A stretch of 64,000 bases of DNA from Beijerinckiaceae bacterium (GTDB lineage Bacteria; Pseudomonadota; Alphaproteobacteria; Rhizobiales; Beijerinckiaceae): positions 1 through 64,000 of the forward strand of contig CANJVX010000009.1 in NCBI GenBank assembly GCA_947478405.1, read 5' to 3'. Below the pieces are notes generated by a model. It saw only the letters and a list, made by a program, of their open reading frames with translations. It searched no databases and had not been told where the DNA came from. The position numbers were made by a program, and so were the translations under genes. Shown piece by piece: positions 8,752 through 17,413 of the stretch. Every line of letters begins with the position of its first letter. Position 1 is the stretch's first letter.

Positions 8752-9945
8752 ATGAGTGTGACCAGACAGAATTATTTGTTCACGAGCGAGTCAGTTTCTG
8801 AAGGTCATCCGGACAAGGTCTGTGACCGCATTTCGGACGAAGTGGTAGACCTCTTTTTTCGTGAGGGTGCCAAAGCTGGCGTGAACCCTTACGACATTCG
8901 TGTTGCCTGTGAGACCCTTGCCACAACCAATCGCGTTGTGATTGCAGGTGAAGTGCGCGGCCCCGTCTTCACGGAAGACACGATCATTCATCTGGCGCGC
9001 CAGGCCATTCGGGACATCGGATACGAGCAGGACGGCTTCCACTGGGAGCGGGCGAAGATCGAAGTGCTGTTGCATGCACAGTCAGTTGATATTGCTCAGG
9101 GTGTTGATTCAGCCAGCAATAAGGATGAAGGCGCAGGCGACCAGGGTATTATGTTTGGTTATGCCTGCCGCGAAACCCCGGAGCTGATGCCAGCACCGGT
9201 CCACTATTCGCACAAGATCCTGCATGCCCTGTCCGAAGCGCGTCGCTCAGGCCTCGAAAAGCATCTGGGCCCTGACGCAAAAAGCCAGGTGACGATTCGC
9301 TACGAAAACGGCAAGCCTGTTGAAGCAACGCAGATTGTTGTCTCGCACCAGCATGTGAAAGAAGATCTCACCTCAAATCAGATTTCTGACATTGTGCGTC
9401 CTTATGTCGAGAAGGCGCTGCCCGCAGGCTGGATCACAAAAAATACACAATGGCATATTAATCCAACCGGCAAGTTTTTCATCGGCGGCCCCGATGGCGA
9501 CACTGGTTTGACTGGGCGCAAGATTATTGTCGACACGTATGGCGGCGCCGCGCCGCATGGCGGCGGTGCTTTCTCTGGTAAGGATCCCACCAAAGTGGAT
9601 CGTTCGGCTGCCTATGCTGCCCGCTATCTTGCCAAGAATATTGTTGCCGCCGGTCTTGCTGATCGCTGCAGCATCCAGCTGTCTTATGCCATTGGCGTTG
9701 CCGAGCCCTTGTCGATCTATGCCGATCTCTATGAGACCGGGAAGGTTGATCCGGCGAAGCTGGAGCAAGTTTTACGTGATGTGATGCGGCTGACGCCACG
9801 TGGCATTCGCGAGCACCTGCAGCTTAACCGTCCGATTTATGCTCGCACATCCGCCTATGGTCATTTTGGCCGCGCGCCGGATGCTGACGGTGGTTTCTCA
9901 TGGGAGAAGACGAATCTCGTCGACGCTCTCAAGAGCCATTTTTGA
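8752..9945 (+). CDS. metK: S-adenosylmethionine synthetase
   Basis: Makes S-adenosylmethionine from methionine and ATP; the methyl donor for TrmB, UbiE and other enzymes in this window. 397 residues with the family landmarks: [20 protein letters not shown] at the N terminus, [12 protein letters not shown] (ATP-binding), and [21 protein letters not shown] (phosphate-binding). The open frame extends back to 8551 but that part lacks similarity. ATG 8752 is reported; GTG 8758 is an equally good start because GGAG (8748-8751) has proper spacing only to the latter. 23 bases separate it from trmB. Confidence 0.96.
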   Translation: MSVTRQNYLFTSESVSEGHPDKVCDRISDEVVDLFFREGAKAGVNPYDIRVACETLATTNRVVIAGEVRGPVFTEDTIIHLARQAIRDIGYEQDGFHWERAKIEVLLHAQSVDIAQGVDSASNKDEGAGDQGIMFGYACRETPELMPAPVHYSHKILHALSEARRSGLEKHLGPDAKSQVTIRYENGKPVEATQIVVSHQHVKEDLTSNQISDIVRPYVEKALPAGWITKNTQWHINPTGKFFIGGPDGDTGLTGRKIIVDTYGGAAPHGGGAFSGKDPTKVDRSAAYAARYLAKNIVAAGLADRCSIQLSYAIGVAEPLSIYADLYETGKVDPAKLEQVLRDVMRLTPRGIREHLQLNRPIYARTSAYGHFGRAPDADGGFSWEKTNLVDALKSHF

Positions 9946-9968
9946 GCCGTTAAGTTACGAGGCGAAAC

Positions 9969-10679
9969 ATGTGTGCGGATGAGGCTGCCGGTTCGACTGG
10001 CCCAATCAACCGCACACTTTATGGCCGCCGCAAGGGTAAGAAGCTTCGCTCGTACCAGGCAGGCCTTGTTTCAGGAACGCTGCCGCAGCTTTCCATTGAT
10101 TGTTCTCAGACAATCCAACTAGCCTCCCTCTTTCCTGATCCCTGCGACGAATTTCGCATGGAAATCGGCTTTGGTGGAGCAGAGCATCTCGTTCACGAAG
10201 CCGAAGGGCATCGTGAAGTTGGCTATATCGGCTGCGAACCCTTCATCAACGGCGTTGCTAAACTTCTGACGCAAGTCGACGATAAGCGCTTCAAAAATAT
10301 TCGCTTGCATCATGGGGATGCTCGCGATGTTTTGCTACGGCTGCCTGATAGTAGTCTGTCGCGCGTCGATGTGCTTTATCCTGACCCATGGCCTAAATGG
10401 CGCCAACGCAAGCGTCGGTTTCTTTCAGAGCAAAATATTTCTGAAATTGCTCGTGTGCTGAAACCAGGTTCGTGTTTCCGCTTTGCAACTGATATTGATG
10501 ATTATGCGGGTTGGGTTCTTACACGCATATTGAAAATGAATATCTGGACCTGGCAAGAGGCTCAACATGGTGCGCGTGCATGGCAGCAGTCATGGAATGA
10601 TTGGCCAAGTACACGCTATGAGGCAAAAGCCTTTCGCGAAGGTCGCCCCCCCGTCTATCTGACGTTCATTCGCAATTAA
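9969..10679 (+). CDS. trmB: tRNA (guanine-N7-)-methyltransferase
   Basis: Forms m7G46 in the tRNA variable loop using SAM. 236 residues with the SAM-binding loop IGFGGAEHL and the later motif LYPDPWPKWRQRKRR(F)L, diagnostic of TrmB, and a conserved Asp-rich C-terminal region. ATG 9969 has GAGGCG 5-10 bases upstream. It follows metK in the conserved metK-trmB pair. Its TAA overlaps the stop codon of the convergent metallopeptidase gene by four bases (10676-10679). Confidence 0.94.
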   Translation: MCADEAAGSTGPINRTLYGRRKGKKLRSYQAGLVSGTLPQLSIDCSQTIQLASLFPDPCDEFRMEIGFGGAEHLVHEAEGHREVGYIGCEPFINGVAKLLTQVDDKRFKNIRLHHGDARDVLLRLPDSSLSRVDVLYPDPWPKWRQRKRRFLSEQNISEIARVLKPGSCFRFATDIDDYAGWVLTRILKMNIWTWQEAQHGARAWQQSWNDWPSTRYEAKAFREGRPPVYLTFIRN

Positions 10680-11425
10680 GAGCTCGCTCCAAAGCGATGC
10701 AGTTTTGAGCCATGGGCAAAAAGCCATGCCTCTGCATGGTCTGTGTGCGGCGCAAGTTTTTTTGCAACAGTCCAAAATTCCTCTGAATGGTTCATGTGAA
10801 CCAGATGAGCGACCTCGTGAGCTGCGAGGTAATCCAGCACGGAGGGCGGGGCCATGATCAGGCGCCAAGAAAAATTTAGCGCGCCACTGGCTGAACAAGA
10901 CCCCCACCGACTTGTCGTGTCTCGAACTGTAACTTTGCGTGGTGCAAAGCCGAGGGTTGTACAATGTCGGCGGACCGCACCCTCCAATTCCCTTTGTGCT
11001 TCCTGTTTTAGATAGTCGTGGATGCGACGAGACAGATGCTGCCGGTTACATGACACTTTAAACAGACGTTCTTCTACAACGACCTCGATTCCACCGCGCA
11101 ATTTTTCGATATGTGTGATCGTGATTTCCTCGCCACGCAAAGGAAATACTGCGCCGGGCTCGAAGGGGACGGCTTGTGGAAGACGATGCAGACGAGCAGC
11201 GATCCAGGCAGCGTGACGTTGGGCAAAATCGCGCGCCGACACGATGGATCCCCGTTTTGGCATGGTAATCACGATATCGCGCGTTGCATTTCTTACGCGT
11301 AACGTGAAACGGCGCGCTGTTGGAACACGCTTGAGGAGGACGCGATAACACGCGCCCTCGTGGACCACATCGATATGATCCGAGCTCACATTTGGGGACG
11401 GTTCACGTCGGAAAAGTCGAAACAT
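10676..11425 (-). CDS. YgjP-like / SprT-like metallopeptidase domain protein
   Basis: 249-residue cytoplasmic protein of the YgjP/DUF45 family of predicted zinc peptidases. The gluzincin-type motif HEVAHLVHMNHSEEFW supplies HExxH plus the downstream histidine typical of the family; TSRWGSCSASGALNFSWRL is the other signature, and the N-terminal half has the usual VRNATRDIVITMP strand region. Substrate is unknown. ATG at 11423-11425. It lies 52 bases downstream of the PHB depolymerase gene on the same strand and may be cotranscribed with it. Confidence 0.85.
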   Translation of the reverse strand: MFRLFRREPSPNVSSDHIDVVHEGACYRVLLKRVPTARRFTLRVRNATRDIVITMPKRGSIVSARDFAQRHAAWIAARLHRLPQAVPFEPGAVFPLRGEEITITHIEKLRGGIEVVVEERLFKVSCNRQHLSRRIHDYLKQEAQRELEGAVRRHCTTLGFAPRKVTVRDTTSRWGSCSASGALNFSWRLIMAPPSVLDYLAAHEVAHLVHMNHSEEFWTVAKKLAPHTDHAEAWLFAHGSKLHRFGASS

Positions 11426-11477
11426 ATTCGGGAAGTCTAACCGATTCTCGTGACTTTCTACCAGAGGGGTCCATCGA

Positions 11478-12782
11478 TCAATCGTTGGATGCCGCCAATT
11501 TCAAGCGGGATGGCGTCATTCCGCGAGCAGCGTCTTGTTCAAGATTAGAAATGAAATCGCGAATGCGCGGCGCAATCTCCGAGCGATAGCGCGAGCCATT
11601 GAAGACACCATAATGGCCAACGCCATTTTGGAGGTAGTGCACTTTGCGGCTCTCGGGAATGTTCACGCATAGTTCCTGCGCGGCATAGGTCTGGCCGACA
11701 CCCGAAATATCGTCTTTTTCACCTTCGACCGTCATCAAGCCAGCCCGACGGATGGCGGTGAGATCGACAGGCTGACCGCGATGCTTCATTTCGCCTTTGG
11801 GTAACGAATGAAGAACAAAAACATTCTCGATCGTCTGCATATAGTAATCTGCAGATAGATCCATCACAGCCATGTACTCATCATAGAATTCGCGATGCTT
11901 CTCGGCAGAATCGCCGTCACCTTTGACGAGATGTTTGAACATGTCGACGTGAGCATTGACATGTCGATCAAGGTTCATGGCCATGAATCCTGACAATTGC
12001 AGGAAGCCTGGATAGACCTTGCGACCAAATCCCGGGTAGGGGAATGGCACGCTGAAGATGCAATTGCGCCGGAACCATTCTGTCCCGCGCTCTTGCGCAA
12101 GTGCGTTGACGGCCGTCGGGCTGCGACGCGTATCGATGGGGCCGCCCATAAGTGTCATGGATGCTGGAGAAAGCGGATTGTTTTCAGCTTCCATCCGCGC
12201 GATAGCTGCAATCAGGGGGACGGACGGCTGGCAGACACCAAGCGTGTGAAGCCCAGCGCCTTGAATATTCGGCCCGAGTGCTTGAAAGATTTCCATCAGA
12301 TAATCGATGTAATCATCCAGATCAAAGGAGCCGGTTGCCAACGGCACCATGCGGGCGTCCGTCCAATCCGTGATGTAAACCTCGTAATGTGGAAGGAAAG
12401 CTTCCACCGTGCCGCGAAGCAGGGTTGCATAGTGTCCTGAAAGCGGCGCCACAATCAGCAGACTGGGCTGTGGTTTGGCCGCCTTTGCGGATCGCGCGAA
12501 ATGGATGACGCGGCAAAATGGTTTTTCCCAGACGACATTCTCTGTGATCTCGACACGTTGCCCATTAAGGCTCGTGGTCTCAAACCCGAAGTTAGGCTTT
12601 CCATAGCGTCGCGTCAGCCGCTCGAATAATTCCGCTGATGCGGCCACATTCCGTCCAAAGGGCGTATGAGCAAATGGGTTGACGGGGCTCTTGAAAAAAA
12701 ACCTTGTCGCATCAGAGACCGCGCGTGCAGGAGCCAGAGCGGCATGGGCCATCTCGTACATGTGATAGGAGTAGCGGTTCAT
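11478..12782 (-). CDS. phaZ: Intracellular polyhydroxyalkanoate depolymerase PhaZ
   Basis: Mobilises stored poly-3-hydroxybutyrate granules. 434 residues; begins MNRYSYHMYEMAHAALAPAR as in rhizobial PhaZ, has the alpha/beta hydrolase core (LLIVAPLSGHYATLLRGTV) and the nucleophile elbow GVCQPS, in which cysteine replaces the serine of a normal lipase box, a hallmark of the intracellular class. C-terminal VGHYGVFNGSRYR carries the catalytic histidine. It implies that the organism makes PHB. No phaC or phasin gene is in the window. It is divergent from regB, with a 202-base shared upstream region. Confidence 0.92.
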   Translation of the reverse strand: MNRYSYHMYEMAHAALAPARAVSDATRFFFKSPVNPFAHTPFGRNVAASAELFERLTRRYGKPNFGFETTSLNGQRVEITENVVWEKPFCRVIHFARSAKAAKPQPSLLIVAPLSGHYATLLRGTVEAFLPHYEVYITDWTDARMVPLATGSFDLDDYIDYLMEIFQALGPNIQGAGLHTLGVCQPSVPLIAAIARMEAENNPLSPASMTLMGGPIDTRRSPTAVNALAQERGTEWFRRNCIFSVPFPYPGFGRKVYPGFLQLSGFMAMNLDRHVNAHVDMFKHLVKGDGDSAEKHREFYDEYMAVMDLSADYYMQTIENVFVLHSLPKGEMKHRGQPVDLTAIRRAGLMTVEGEKDDISGVGQTYAAQELCVNIPESRKVHYLQNGVGHYGVFNGSRYRSEIAPRIRDFISNLEQDAARGMTPSRLKLAASND

Positions 12783-12984
12783 CCTAAAACCTTAGAAACG
12801 AGGAGGGGCGGGCGCAACGTCCTGACGGCGTTCCTTTATGCTCCGAAAAGTCCGTTTGCACCATAAGCGTGTCGGCTTTCCGCGCAAGTGCGCCAAAAGC
12901 ATAATTCATTTTAGGCTGGATCATTTGGTCGCGGTTTCGTGAGCTGGGTAGTCCTGCGGCAGGTTCAGCGCTAGTTTCCTCAGT

Positions 12985-14360
12985 ATGAGAGATCTGGCTG
13001 ACTTGGACCTTGGCGGCCGCGCCCGCCGTCTCAGGGTCGATACAATTTAAGATTACGATGGCTTGCGGTCGCAGGGCAGTCTCTAGCGATCCTCACCACC
13101 TATTGGGCGCTGGGTTTTTCACTTCCACTAGGCCTCTGTTTTCTCGTCATTTCAGCCTCTGCTTGGCTCAATATTGGGCTACGGTTGCGATTTTCGGCCA
13201 GTCACCGCTTGGCCGACCGGCTGGCTCTTCTCCTACTTTGTTATGACGTGTTGCAGCTGTCAGGCCTTTTGTATCTGACGGGGGGCCTTCAAAATCCGTT
13301 TGCCATGTTATTTCTGGCACCCGTGATGATAGCTGCTGTGTCGCTGACCGGGACAGCGACGCTTCTCCTTGGAATGCTGGTCGTGGCAATGGCGAGCCTT
13401 CTCACCATTTTCCACTATCCTTTGCCCTGGCTATTCGGTCAGCCTCTCGCGCTGCCGGTGCTATATGTCGCAGGCATTTGGATTGCCATCGTCCTCGGCA
13501 CGGCCTTCATTGGCATTTATGCAGCGCGTGTGGCTGATGAAGCGCGGCGGCTCTCTGACGCGTTGGCGGCAACAGAACTTGTCCTTGCCCGTGAGCAGCA
13601 TCTCACGCAGCTTGACGGACTAGCCGCCGCTGCTGCTCACGAGCTTGGTACGCCCTTGGCGACGATCACACTCGTGGTCAAGGATTTGGCAAAGCTACTA
13701 CCCAGCGACAGAGAGGCGGCTGCTGATGTCGCCTTGCTCACGCAGGAAGTCCAGCGTTGCCGAACTATTCTCAGCAAGCTTGCGTCGCTGGGTGACGGGG
13801 GCGGCAGCATGTTTGACCGTATGACATTGTTGCACCTCGTTGAGGAAGTAGTCGCACCACAACGTGATTTTGGTGTGATTATAGATATTGAAAAGTCCGG
13901 TGATGGACCTGAGCCTATTTGTGAACGCAATCCAGGCATCCTTTACGGACTTGGTAATCTCGTCGAAAACGCCATCGATTTTGCTATTTCTGATGTCTGC
14001 ATCGTGATCCGTTGGGGGGCCGAACAGGTGCGCTTGACGATTGAGGATGACGGACCAGGATTTACACCAGAAGTTTTGGCGCGCATGGGAGACCCCTATA
14101 TTTCTACCAAAGGTCAGGATAGGCGGGCAAAGTCAGAAGAAGGCGGCCTTGGTCTTGGCCTTTTCATTGCAAAAACTTTACTTGAGAGGTCGGGCGCAAG
14201 CGTCGCTATTTCCAATCGTCCGTTACCTACCACTGGTGCACGCGTCACTGTCGTTTGGCCACGCGATTTTTTCGAGCATACGCAAATAAATGAGGCCTCT
14301 GCTGATGGAAACACCCTGATACAGGCCTATATTCAGGGGAAGGCAAGGACCGAACAATGA
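12985..14360 (+). CDS. regB: Redox sensor histidine kinase RegB/ActS, with apparent -1 frameshift near 13047
   Basis: Membrane kinase that senses aerobic redox state and phosphorylates RegA. The C-terminal frame (from 13053 to 14360) contains the quinone-site loop GGLQNPF, the H-box AHELGTPLATI (His codon 13638), the redox cysteine in QRCRTILSKL (Cys codon 13758), N-box NLVENAIDFA and G-boxes DDGPGF/GGLGLGLF. The N-terminal segment MRDLADLDLGGRARRLRVDTI reads from ATG 12985 but ends at TAA 13048; the continuation LRLRWLAVAGQSLAILTTYW lies in the neighbouring frame. One extra T in the run at 13046-13048 would restore a 458-residue protein. As written, a shortened protein could only begin at TTG 13185. 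The gene is coupled to regA by ATGA. Confidence 0.88.
13045..13050 (+). other. Frameshift site in regB
   Basis: The bases 13042-13050 read ACA ATT TAA in the N-terminal frame, giving a stop. Restoring one T (ATT TTA AGA) joins the N-terminal RVDTI to LRLRWLAVAGQ without loss. The upstream frame is open from 12985 to 13047 and the downstream frame from at least 13053, and both read as RegB. There is no canonical slippery heptamer, so programmed frameshifting is not favoured; a true deletion or an assembly error is more likely. Confidence 0.8.
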
Positions 14361-14932
14361 GCGACAGCACCAAGACGGCGGAAGTAAGTATTGATCTCGC
14401 AGGCATGGAAGATCAGTCCTTGCTTCTTGCGGATGATGACCGGCCTTTTTTGACGCGCCTTACACGTGCAATGGAAAGCCGTGGTTTTCAGGTCACGGCT
14501 GTTGACACGGTGGCTGAGGGCCTTGCGACCATTCGCCGTGTTGCGCCCGCTTTCGCAGTTGTCGATATGCGGCTGGGAGATGGGAACGGGCTCGACATTA
14601 TTTCCGAACTCAAAGCCCTTCGTCCCGATTCACGCGGTATCATTCTCACAGGTTATGGCAATATTGCTACTGCGGTCACGGCTGTGAAGCTTGGCGCTTT
14701 TGACTATTTGGCCAAGCCCGCTGATGCTGATGAAATTTATAATGCCTTGATGGCTCTTCAGCACGACAAGGCTGAGTTACCAGAAAATCCCATGTCGGCT
14801 GATCGTGTGCGGTGGGAACACATTCAGCGCATTTATGAATTGTGTGGCCGCAATGTTTCCGAAACGGCAAGGCGCCTCAATATGCATAGGCGCACGCTCC
14901 AGCGCATTCTCGCTAAGCGCGCGCCGCGCTGA
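14357..14932 (+). CDS. regA: Response regulator RegA/ActR
   Basis: Global redox response regulator, partner of RegB, controlling electron-transport, carbon and nitrogen metabolism genes in alphaproteobacteria. 191 residues: receiver domain about 22-135 with acidic pair LADDDR, phosphoacceptor in VVDMRLGDGNGL, Thr in ILTGYGNIATAV and Lys in LAKPADADEI; a proline-containing linker; and a Fis-type helix-turn-helix at the C terminus (NVSETARRLNMHRRTLQRILAK), nearly invariant in the family. Translationally coupled to regB (ATGA 14357-14360). No senC/prrC or hvrA gene lies beside it. Confidence 0.95.
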   Translation: MSDSTKTAEVSIDLAGMEDQSLLLADDDRPFLTRLTRAMESRGFQVTAVDTVAEGLATIRRVAPAFAVVDMRLGDGNGLDIISELKALRPDSRGIILTGYGNIATAVTAVKLGAFDYLAKPADADEIYNALMALQHDKAELPENPMSADRVRWEHIQRIYELCGRNVSETARRLNMHRRTLQRILAKRAPR

Positions 14933-15056
14933 TCAGCCCTCAGGTCCCTGATCCAAAGAAGCTGCGGAAGGCGCCTCTTGCACGCGGCGCGCTGTTTCGA
15001 ATTGGCACCCGTCGACAGGCATGACTGGTTCGATCTTGGGAGGCCTGGGGACTTTC

Positions 15057-15101
15057 CTGATCTTCTAGTAGCGCAAAACACATGCTAGGAAACAAGATCA
15101 G
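15057..15101 (+). repeat. Inverted repeat CTGATCTT/AAGATCAG upstream of the aminotransferase
   Basis: Eight-base arms at 15057-15064 and 15094-15101 separated by 29 bases, about 30 bases before ATG 15131. The rest of the 198-base gap after regA shows nothing recognisable. It could be an operator or a weak hairpin; function is unknown. Confidence 0.3.
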
Positions 15102-15130
15102 TCTGGCTTTTAAGGACCACAACAAAGCTG

Positions 15131-16282
15131 ATGAACCCGCTTTTTGCCGATCTCCCCACCACTATTTTCGAGACAATGTCCTCGCTAGCGCGGGACTATC
15201 AGGCCATTAATCTGGGTCAGGGATTTCCAGATGATCCAGGCCCCGAGGATGTTCGCCGCAAGGCCGCTGACGTCACCCTGAACGGCTATAATCAATATCC
15301 CTCCATGATGGGCATCCCTGAATTGCGCAAAGCGATTGCCGCGCATTACGGTCGATTTCATGGCCTGTCTATAGATGCTCAGAGCGAGACTATGGTGACG
15401 TCCGGCGCGACCGAGGCGCTGACAGCGGCCATTCTGGCCACCATCCGGCCTGGCGACGAAGTGGTTCTCTTTCAGCCACTATATGATTCCTATCTGCCCA
15501 TTGTCCGCCTTGCAGGTGGAATTCCTAAGCTTGTCACGCTGAGGCCACCAAACTGGCATTTCACTCAGACCGATCTTGACGGGGTTTTTAGTACGAAGAC
15601 AAAGGCTGTTTTGGTTAATACGCCACTGAACCCGACAGGAACTGTTTTACCGCGGAACCTTCTCGAGATGTTGGCGGCCTATTGCGTCAAATATGATGCC
15701 ATCTGTATCAGCGACGAAGTCTGGGAGCATATTGTCTTTGAATGCCATGAGCATGTGCCGCTGATGACGATTCCTGGTATGCGCGAGCGCACAATCAAGG
15801 TTGGGTCGGCGGGAAAAATTTTCTCACTCACCGGCTGGAAGATTGGCCTTGTCGTTGCTGCACCTCACCTCATGCGCGTGGTCTCTAAAGCACATCAATT
15901 TCTGACTTTCACGACGCCTCCAAACCTGCAAGCCGCCGTGGCCTATGGCCTAATGAAAGAGACGTCTTATTTTCACGAGATGCGCGCAGGCTTTGAGAGA
16001 AGCCGTGATCGCCTCACGCAAGGTTTGCGGACTTTGGGTTTCGATGTCATCCCAAGCCAGGGCACTTATTTTCTTAATATCGATATTTCTGGGTTGGGTG
16101 AGACAGACGACCTCGATTTTTGCAAGCGACTTGTTATCGACTATAAAGTTGCTGCCATTCCGGTGTCAGCTTTTTACGCAGAAAATCCAATCCGCAATGT
16201 CGTGCGTCTGTGCTTTGCTAAGAAAGATGAGACACTGGATGCTGGACTTGAATGTCTTGCCCGCGCGATCAAAAAGACATGA
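15131..16282 (+). CDS. PLP-dependent class I/II aminotransferase (kynurenine/methionine aminotransferase-like)
   Basis: 383 residues, fold type I. Visible signatures are INLGQGFPDDPGPEDV near the N terminus, NTPLNPTGTV, the conserved SDEVWEHIVFE segment and the PLP-lysine motif GSAGKIFSLTGWKIG. The overall wording resembles the YbdL/KAT-II-like group that transaminates methionine, glutamine or kynurenine. The substrate cannot be decided from sequence. Its TGA (16280-16282) is 14 bases before the ATG of the binding-protein gene, so the two may be cotranscribed. Confidence 0.88.
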   Translation: MNPLFADLPTTIFETMSSLARDYQAINLGQGFPDDPGPEDVRRKAADVTLNGYNQYPSMMGIPELRKAIAAHYGRFHGLSIDAQSETMVTSGATEALTAAILATIRPGDEVVLFQPLYDSYLPIVRLAGGIPKLVTLRPPNWHFTQTDLDGVFSTKTKAVLVNTPLNPTGTVLPRNLLEMLAAYCVKYDAICISDEVWEHIVFECHEHVPLMTIPGMRERTIKVGSAGKIFSLTGWKIGLVVAAPHLMRVVSKAHQFLTFTTPPNLQAAVAYGLMKETSYFHEMRAGFERSRDRLTQGLRTLGFDVIPSQGTYFLNIDISGLGETDDLDFCKRLVIDYKVAAIPVSAFYAENPIRNVVRLCFAKKDETLDAGLECLARAIKKT

Positions 16283-16296
16283 GGAGACCCGAGATT

Positions 16297-17385
16297 ATGA
16301 TTTTTTGTTGTTGGGCGGTCTTCGCCGGTCTTGCTAGTCTTGTTCAGCCTATCTTGGCTGAAGAGCGTGTCGTTAATGTCTACAATTGGACAGACTATAT
16401 CGATATTAAACTGCTTGATGAGTTCACGCGCGAGACGGGTATCAAGGTTGTCTATGACACTTATGATTCTAACGAAATGCTGGAAGCCAAGCTACATGCC
16501 GGTAAGACGGGTTACGACGTAGTTGTGCCATCAGGCACGTTTCTTCAGCGGCAGATTCAGGCAGGTGTTTTTCGGCCGCTCGATTATGGACAGATTCCCA
16601 ATGCCAAGGGTCTTTGGCCCGAGGTGGCTGTCCGTTTAGCCGCCTATGACCCGGGCAACAAACACGCTGTGACTTACATGTGGTACACGACGGGCCTGTC
16701 TTACAATGTCGATAAGATCGCGCAACGCCTTGGCAATAAAGCGCTCGACAGCTGGGATGTAGTTTTTAATCCCGAGCTTCTCAAGCGCGTCGCTGATTGC
16801 GGTGTCTATTTTATCGACAGCCCTGAAGATGTTATATCTGTCTCACTTCGATATCTGGGCCTTAATCCGGATTCAAAATGGCCGGACGATATTCGCAAGG
16901 CCGCAAATCTACTCGCTCAAGTGCGCCCTTATGTGAAGAAATTTCATTCATCCGAATATATTAATGCCCTGGCCAATGGAGATATTTGTCTGGCAATCGG
17001 GTGGGCGGGCGATACTTTCCAAGCGCGCAATCGCGCAGAAGAATCCAAGAACGGCATCAAGATTGATTATAAAATTCCCAAAGAAGGTACGTTGGTGACC
17101 TTCGATTCTTTTGCCATTCCAAAAGATGCGCCACATATTGCCGAGGCCTATGCCTTCATCAATTTCATGCTTCGGCCTGAAGTTGCAGCTCGCAACAGTA
17201 GCATCACGAATTACGCAAATGGCGTGATCACATCAAAGCCTTTTGTAGAAAAGAATGTGCTTGAAAATCCTGCGATTTATCCTGATGAGGCAACAATGGC
17301 GAGGCTTTTCACACTCACGTCTTATGATGCGCAAACGCAACGTATTGTCACGCGTGAATGGACGCGGGTAAAAACAGGTAAATAA
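16297..17385 (+). CDS. potF: Spermidine/putrescine-type periplasmic substrate-binding protein
   Basis: Periplasmic solute-binding protein of the PotD/PotF family. A signal peptide is visible (MIFCCWAVFAGLASLVQPILA then EERVVNVYNWTDYID), and the mature part has family phrases VVPSGTFLQRQI, YMWYTTGLSYN, NGDICLAIGWAGDTFQA and EGTLVTFDSFAIPKDA. ATG 16297 is chosen because GAGGAGA (16281-16287) is 9 bases upstream and it gives a clean signal peptide; ATG 16279 is possible. 362 residues. No ABC permease or ATPase genes are adjacent, so it is an orphan or serves a transporter elsewhere. The polyamine ligand is inferred. Confidence 0.88.
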   Translation: MIFCCWAVFAGLASLVQPILAEERVVNVYNWTDYIDIKLLDEFTRETGIKVVYDTYDSNEMLEAKLHAGKTGYDVVVPSGTFLQRQIQAGVFRPLDYGQIPNAKGLWPEVAVRLAAYDPGNKHAVTYMWYTTGLSYNVDKIAQRLGNKALDSWDVVFNPELLKRVADCGVYFIDSPEDVISVSLRYLGLNPDSKWPDDIRKAANLLAQVRPYVKKFHSSEYINALANGDICLAIGWAGDTFQARNRAEESKNGIKIDYKIPKEGTLVTFDSFAIPKDAPHIAEAYAFINFMLRPEVAARNSSITNYANGVITSKPFVEKNVLENPAIYPDEATMARLFTLTSYDAQTQRIVTREWTRVKTGK

Positions 17386-17413
17386 AAAGGGCAGGTTGAA
17401 CCCGCCCTTTCTT
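17386..17413. terminator. Bidirectional terminator between the two convergent binding-protein genes
   Basis: AAAGGGC at 17386-17392 pairs with GCCCTTT at 17404-17410, with an inner GGTT/AACC stem. It is followed by a T-containing tract on the plus strand and preceded by A-rich sequence that serves the minus-strand gene. Confidence 0.8.

Noticed and set aside
13041-13056. Programmed -1 frameshift in regB
   Set aside because: No slippery X-XXY-YYZ heptamer and no obvious downstream stimulatory structure; deletion or sequence error is simpler.
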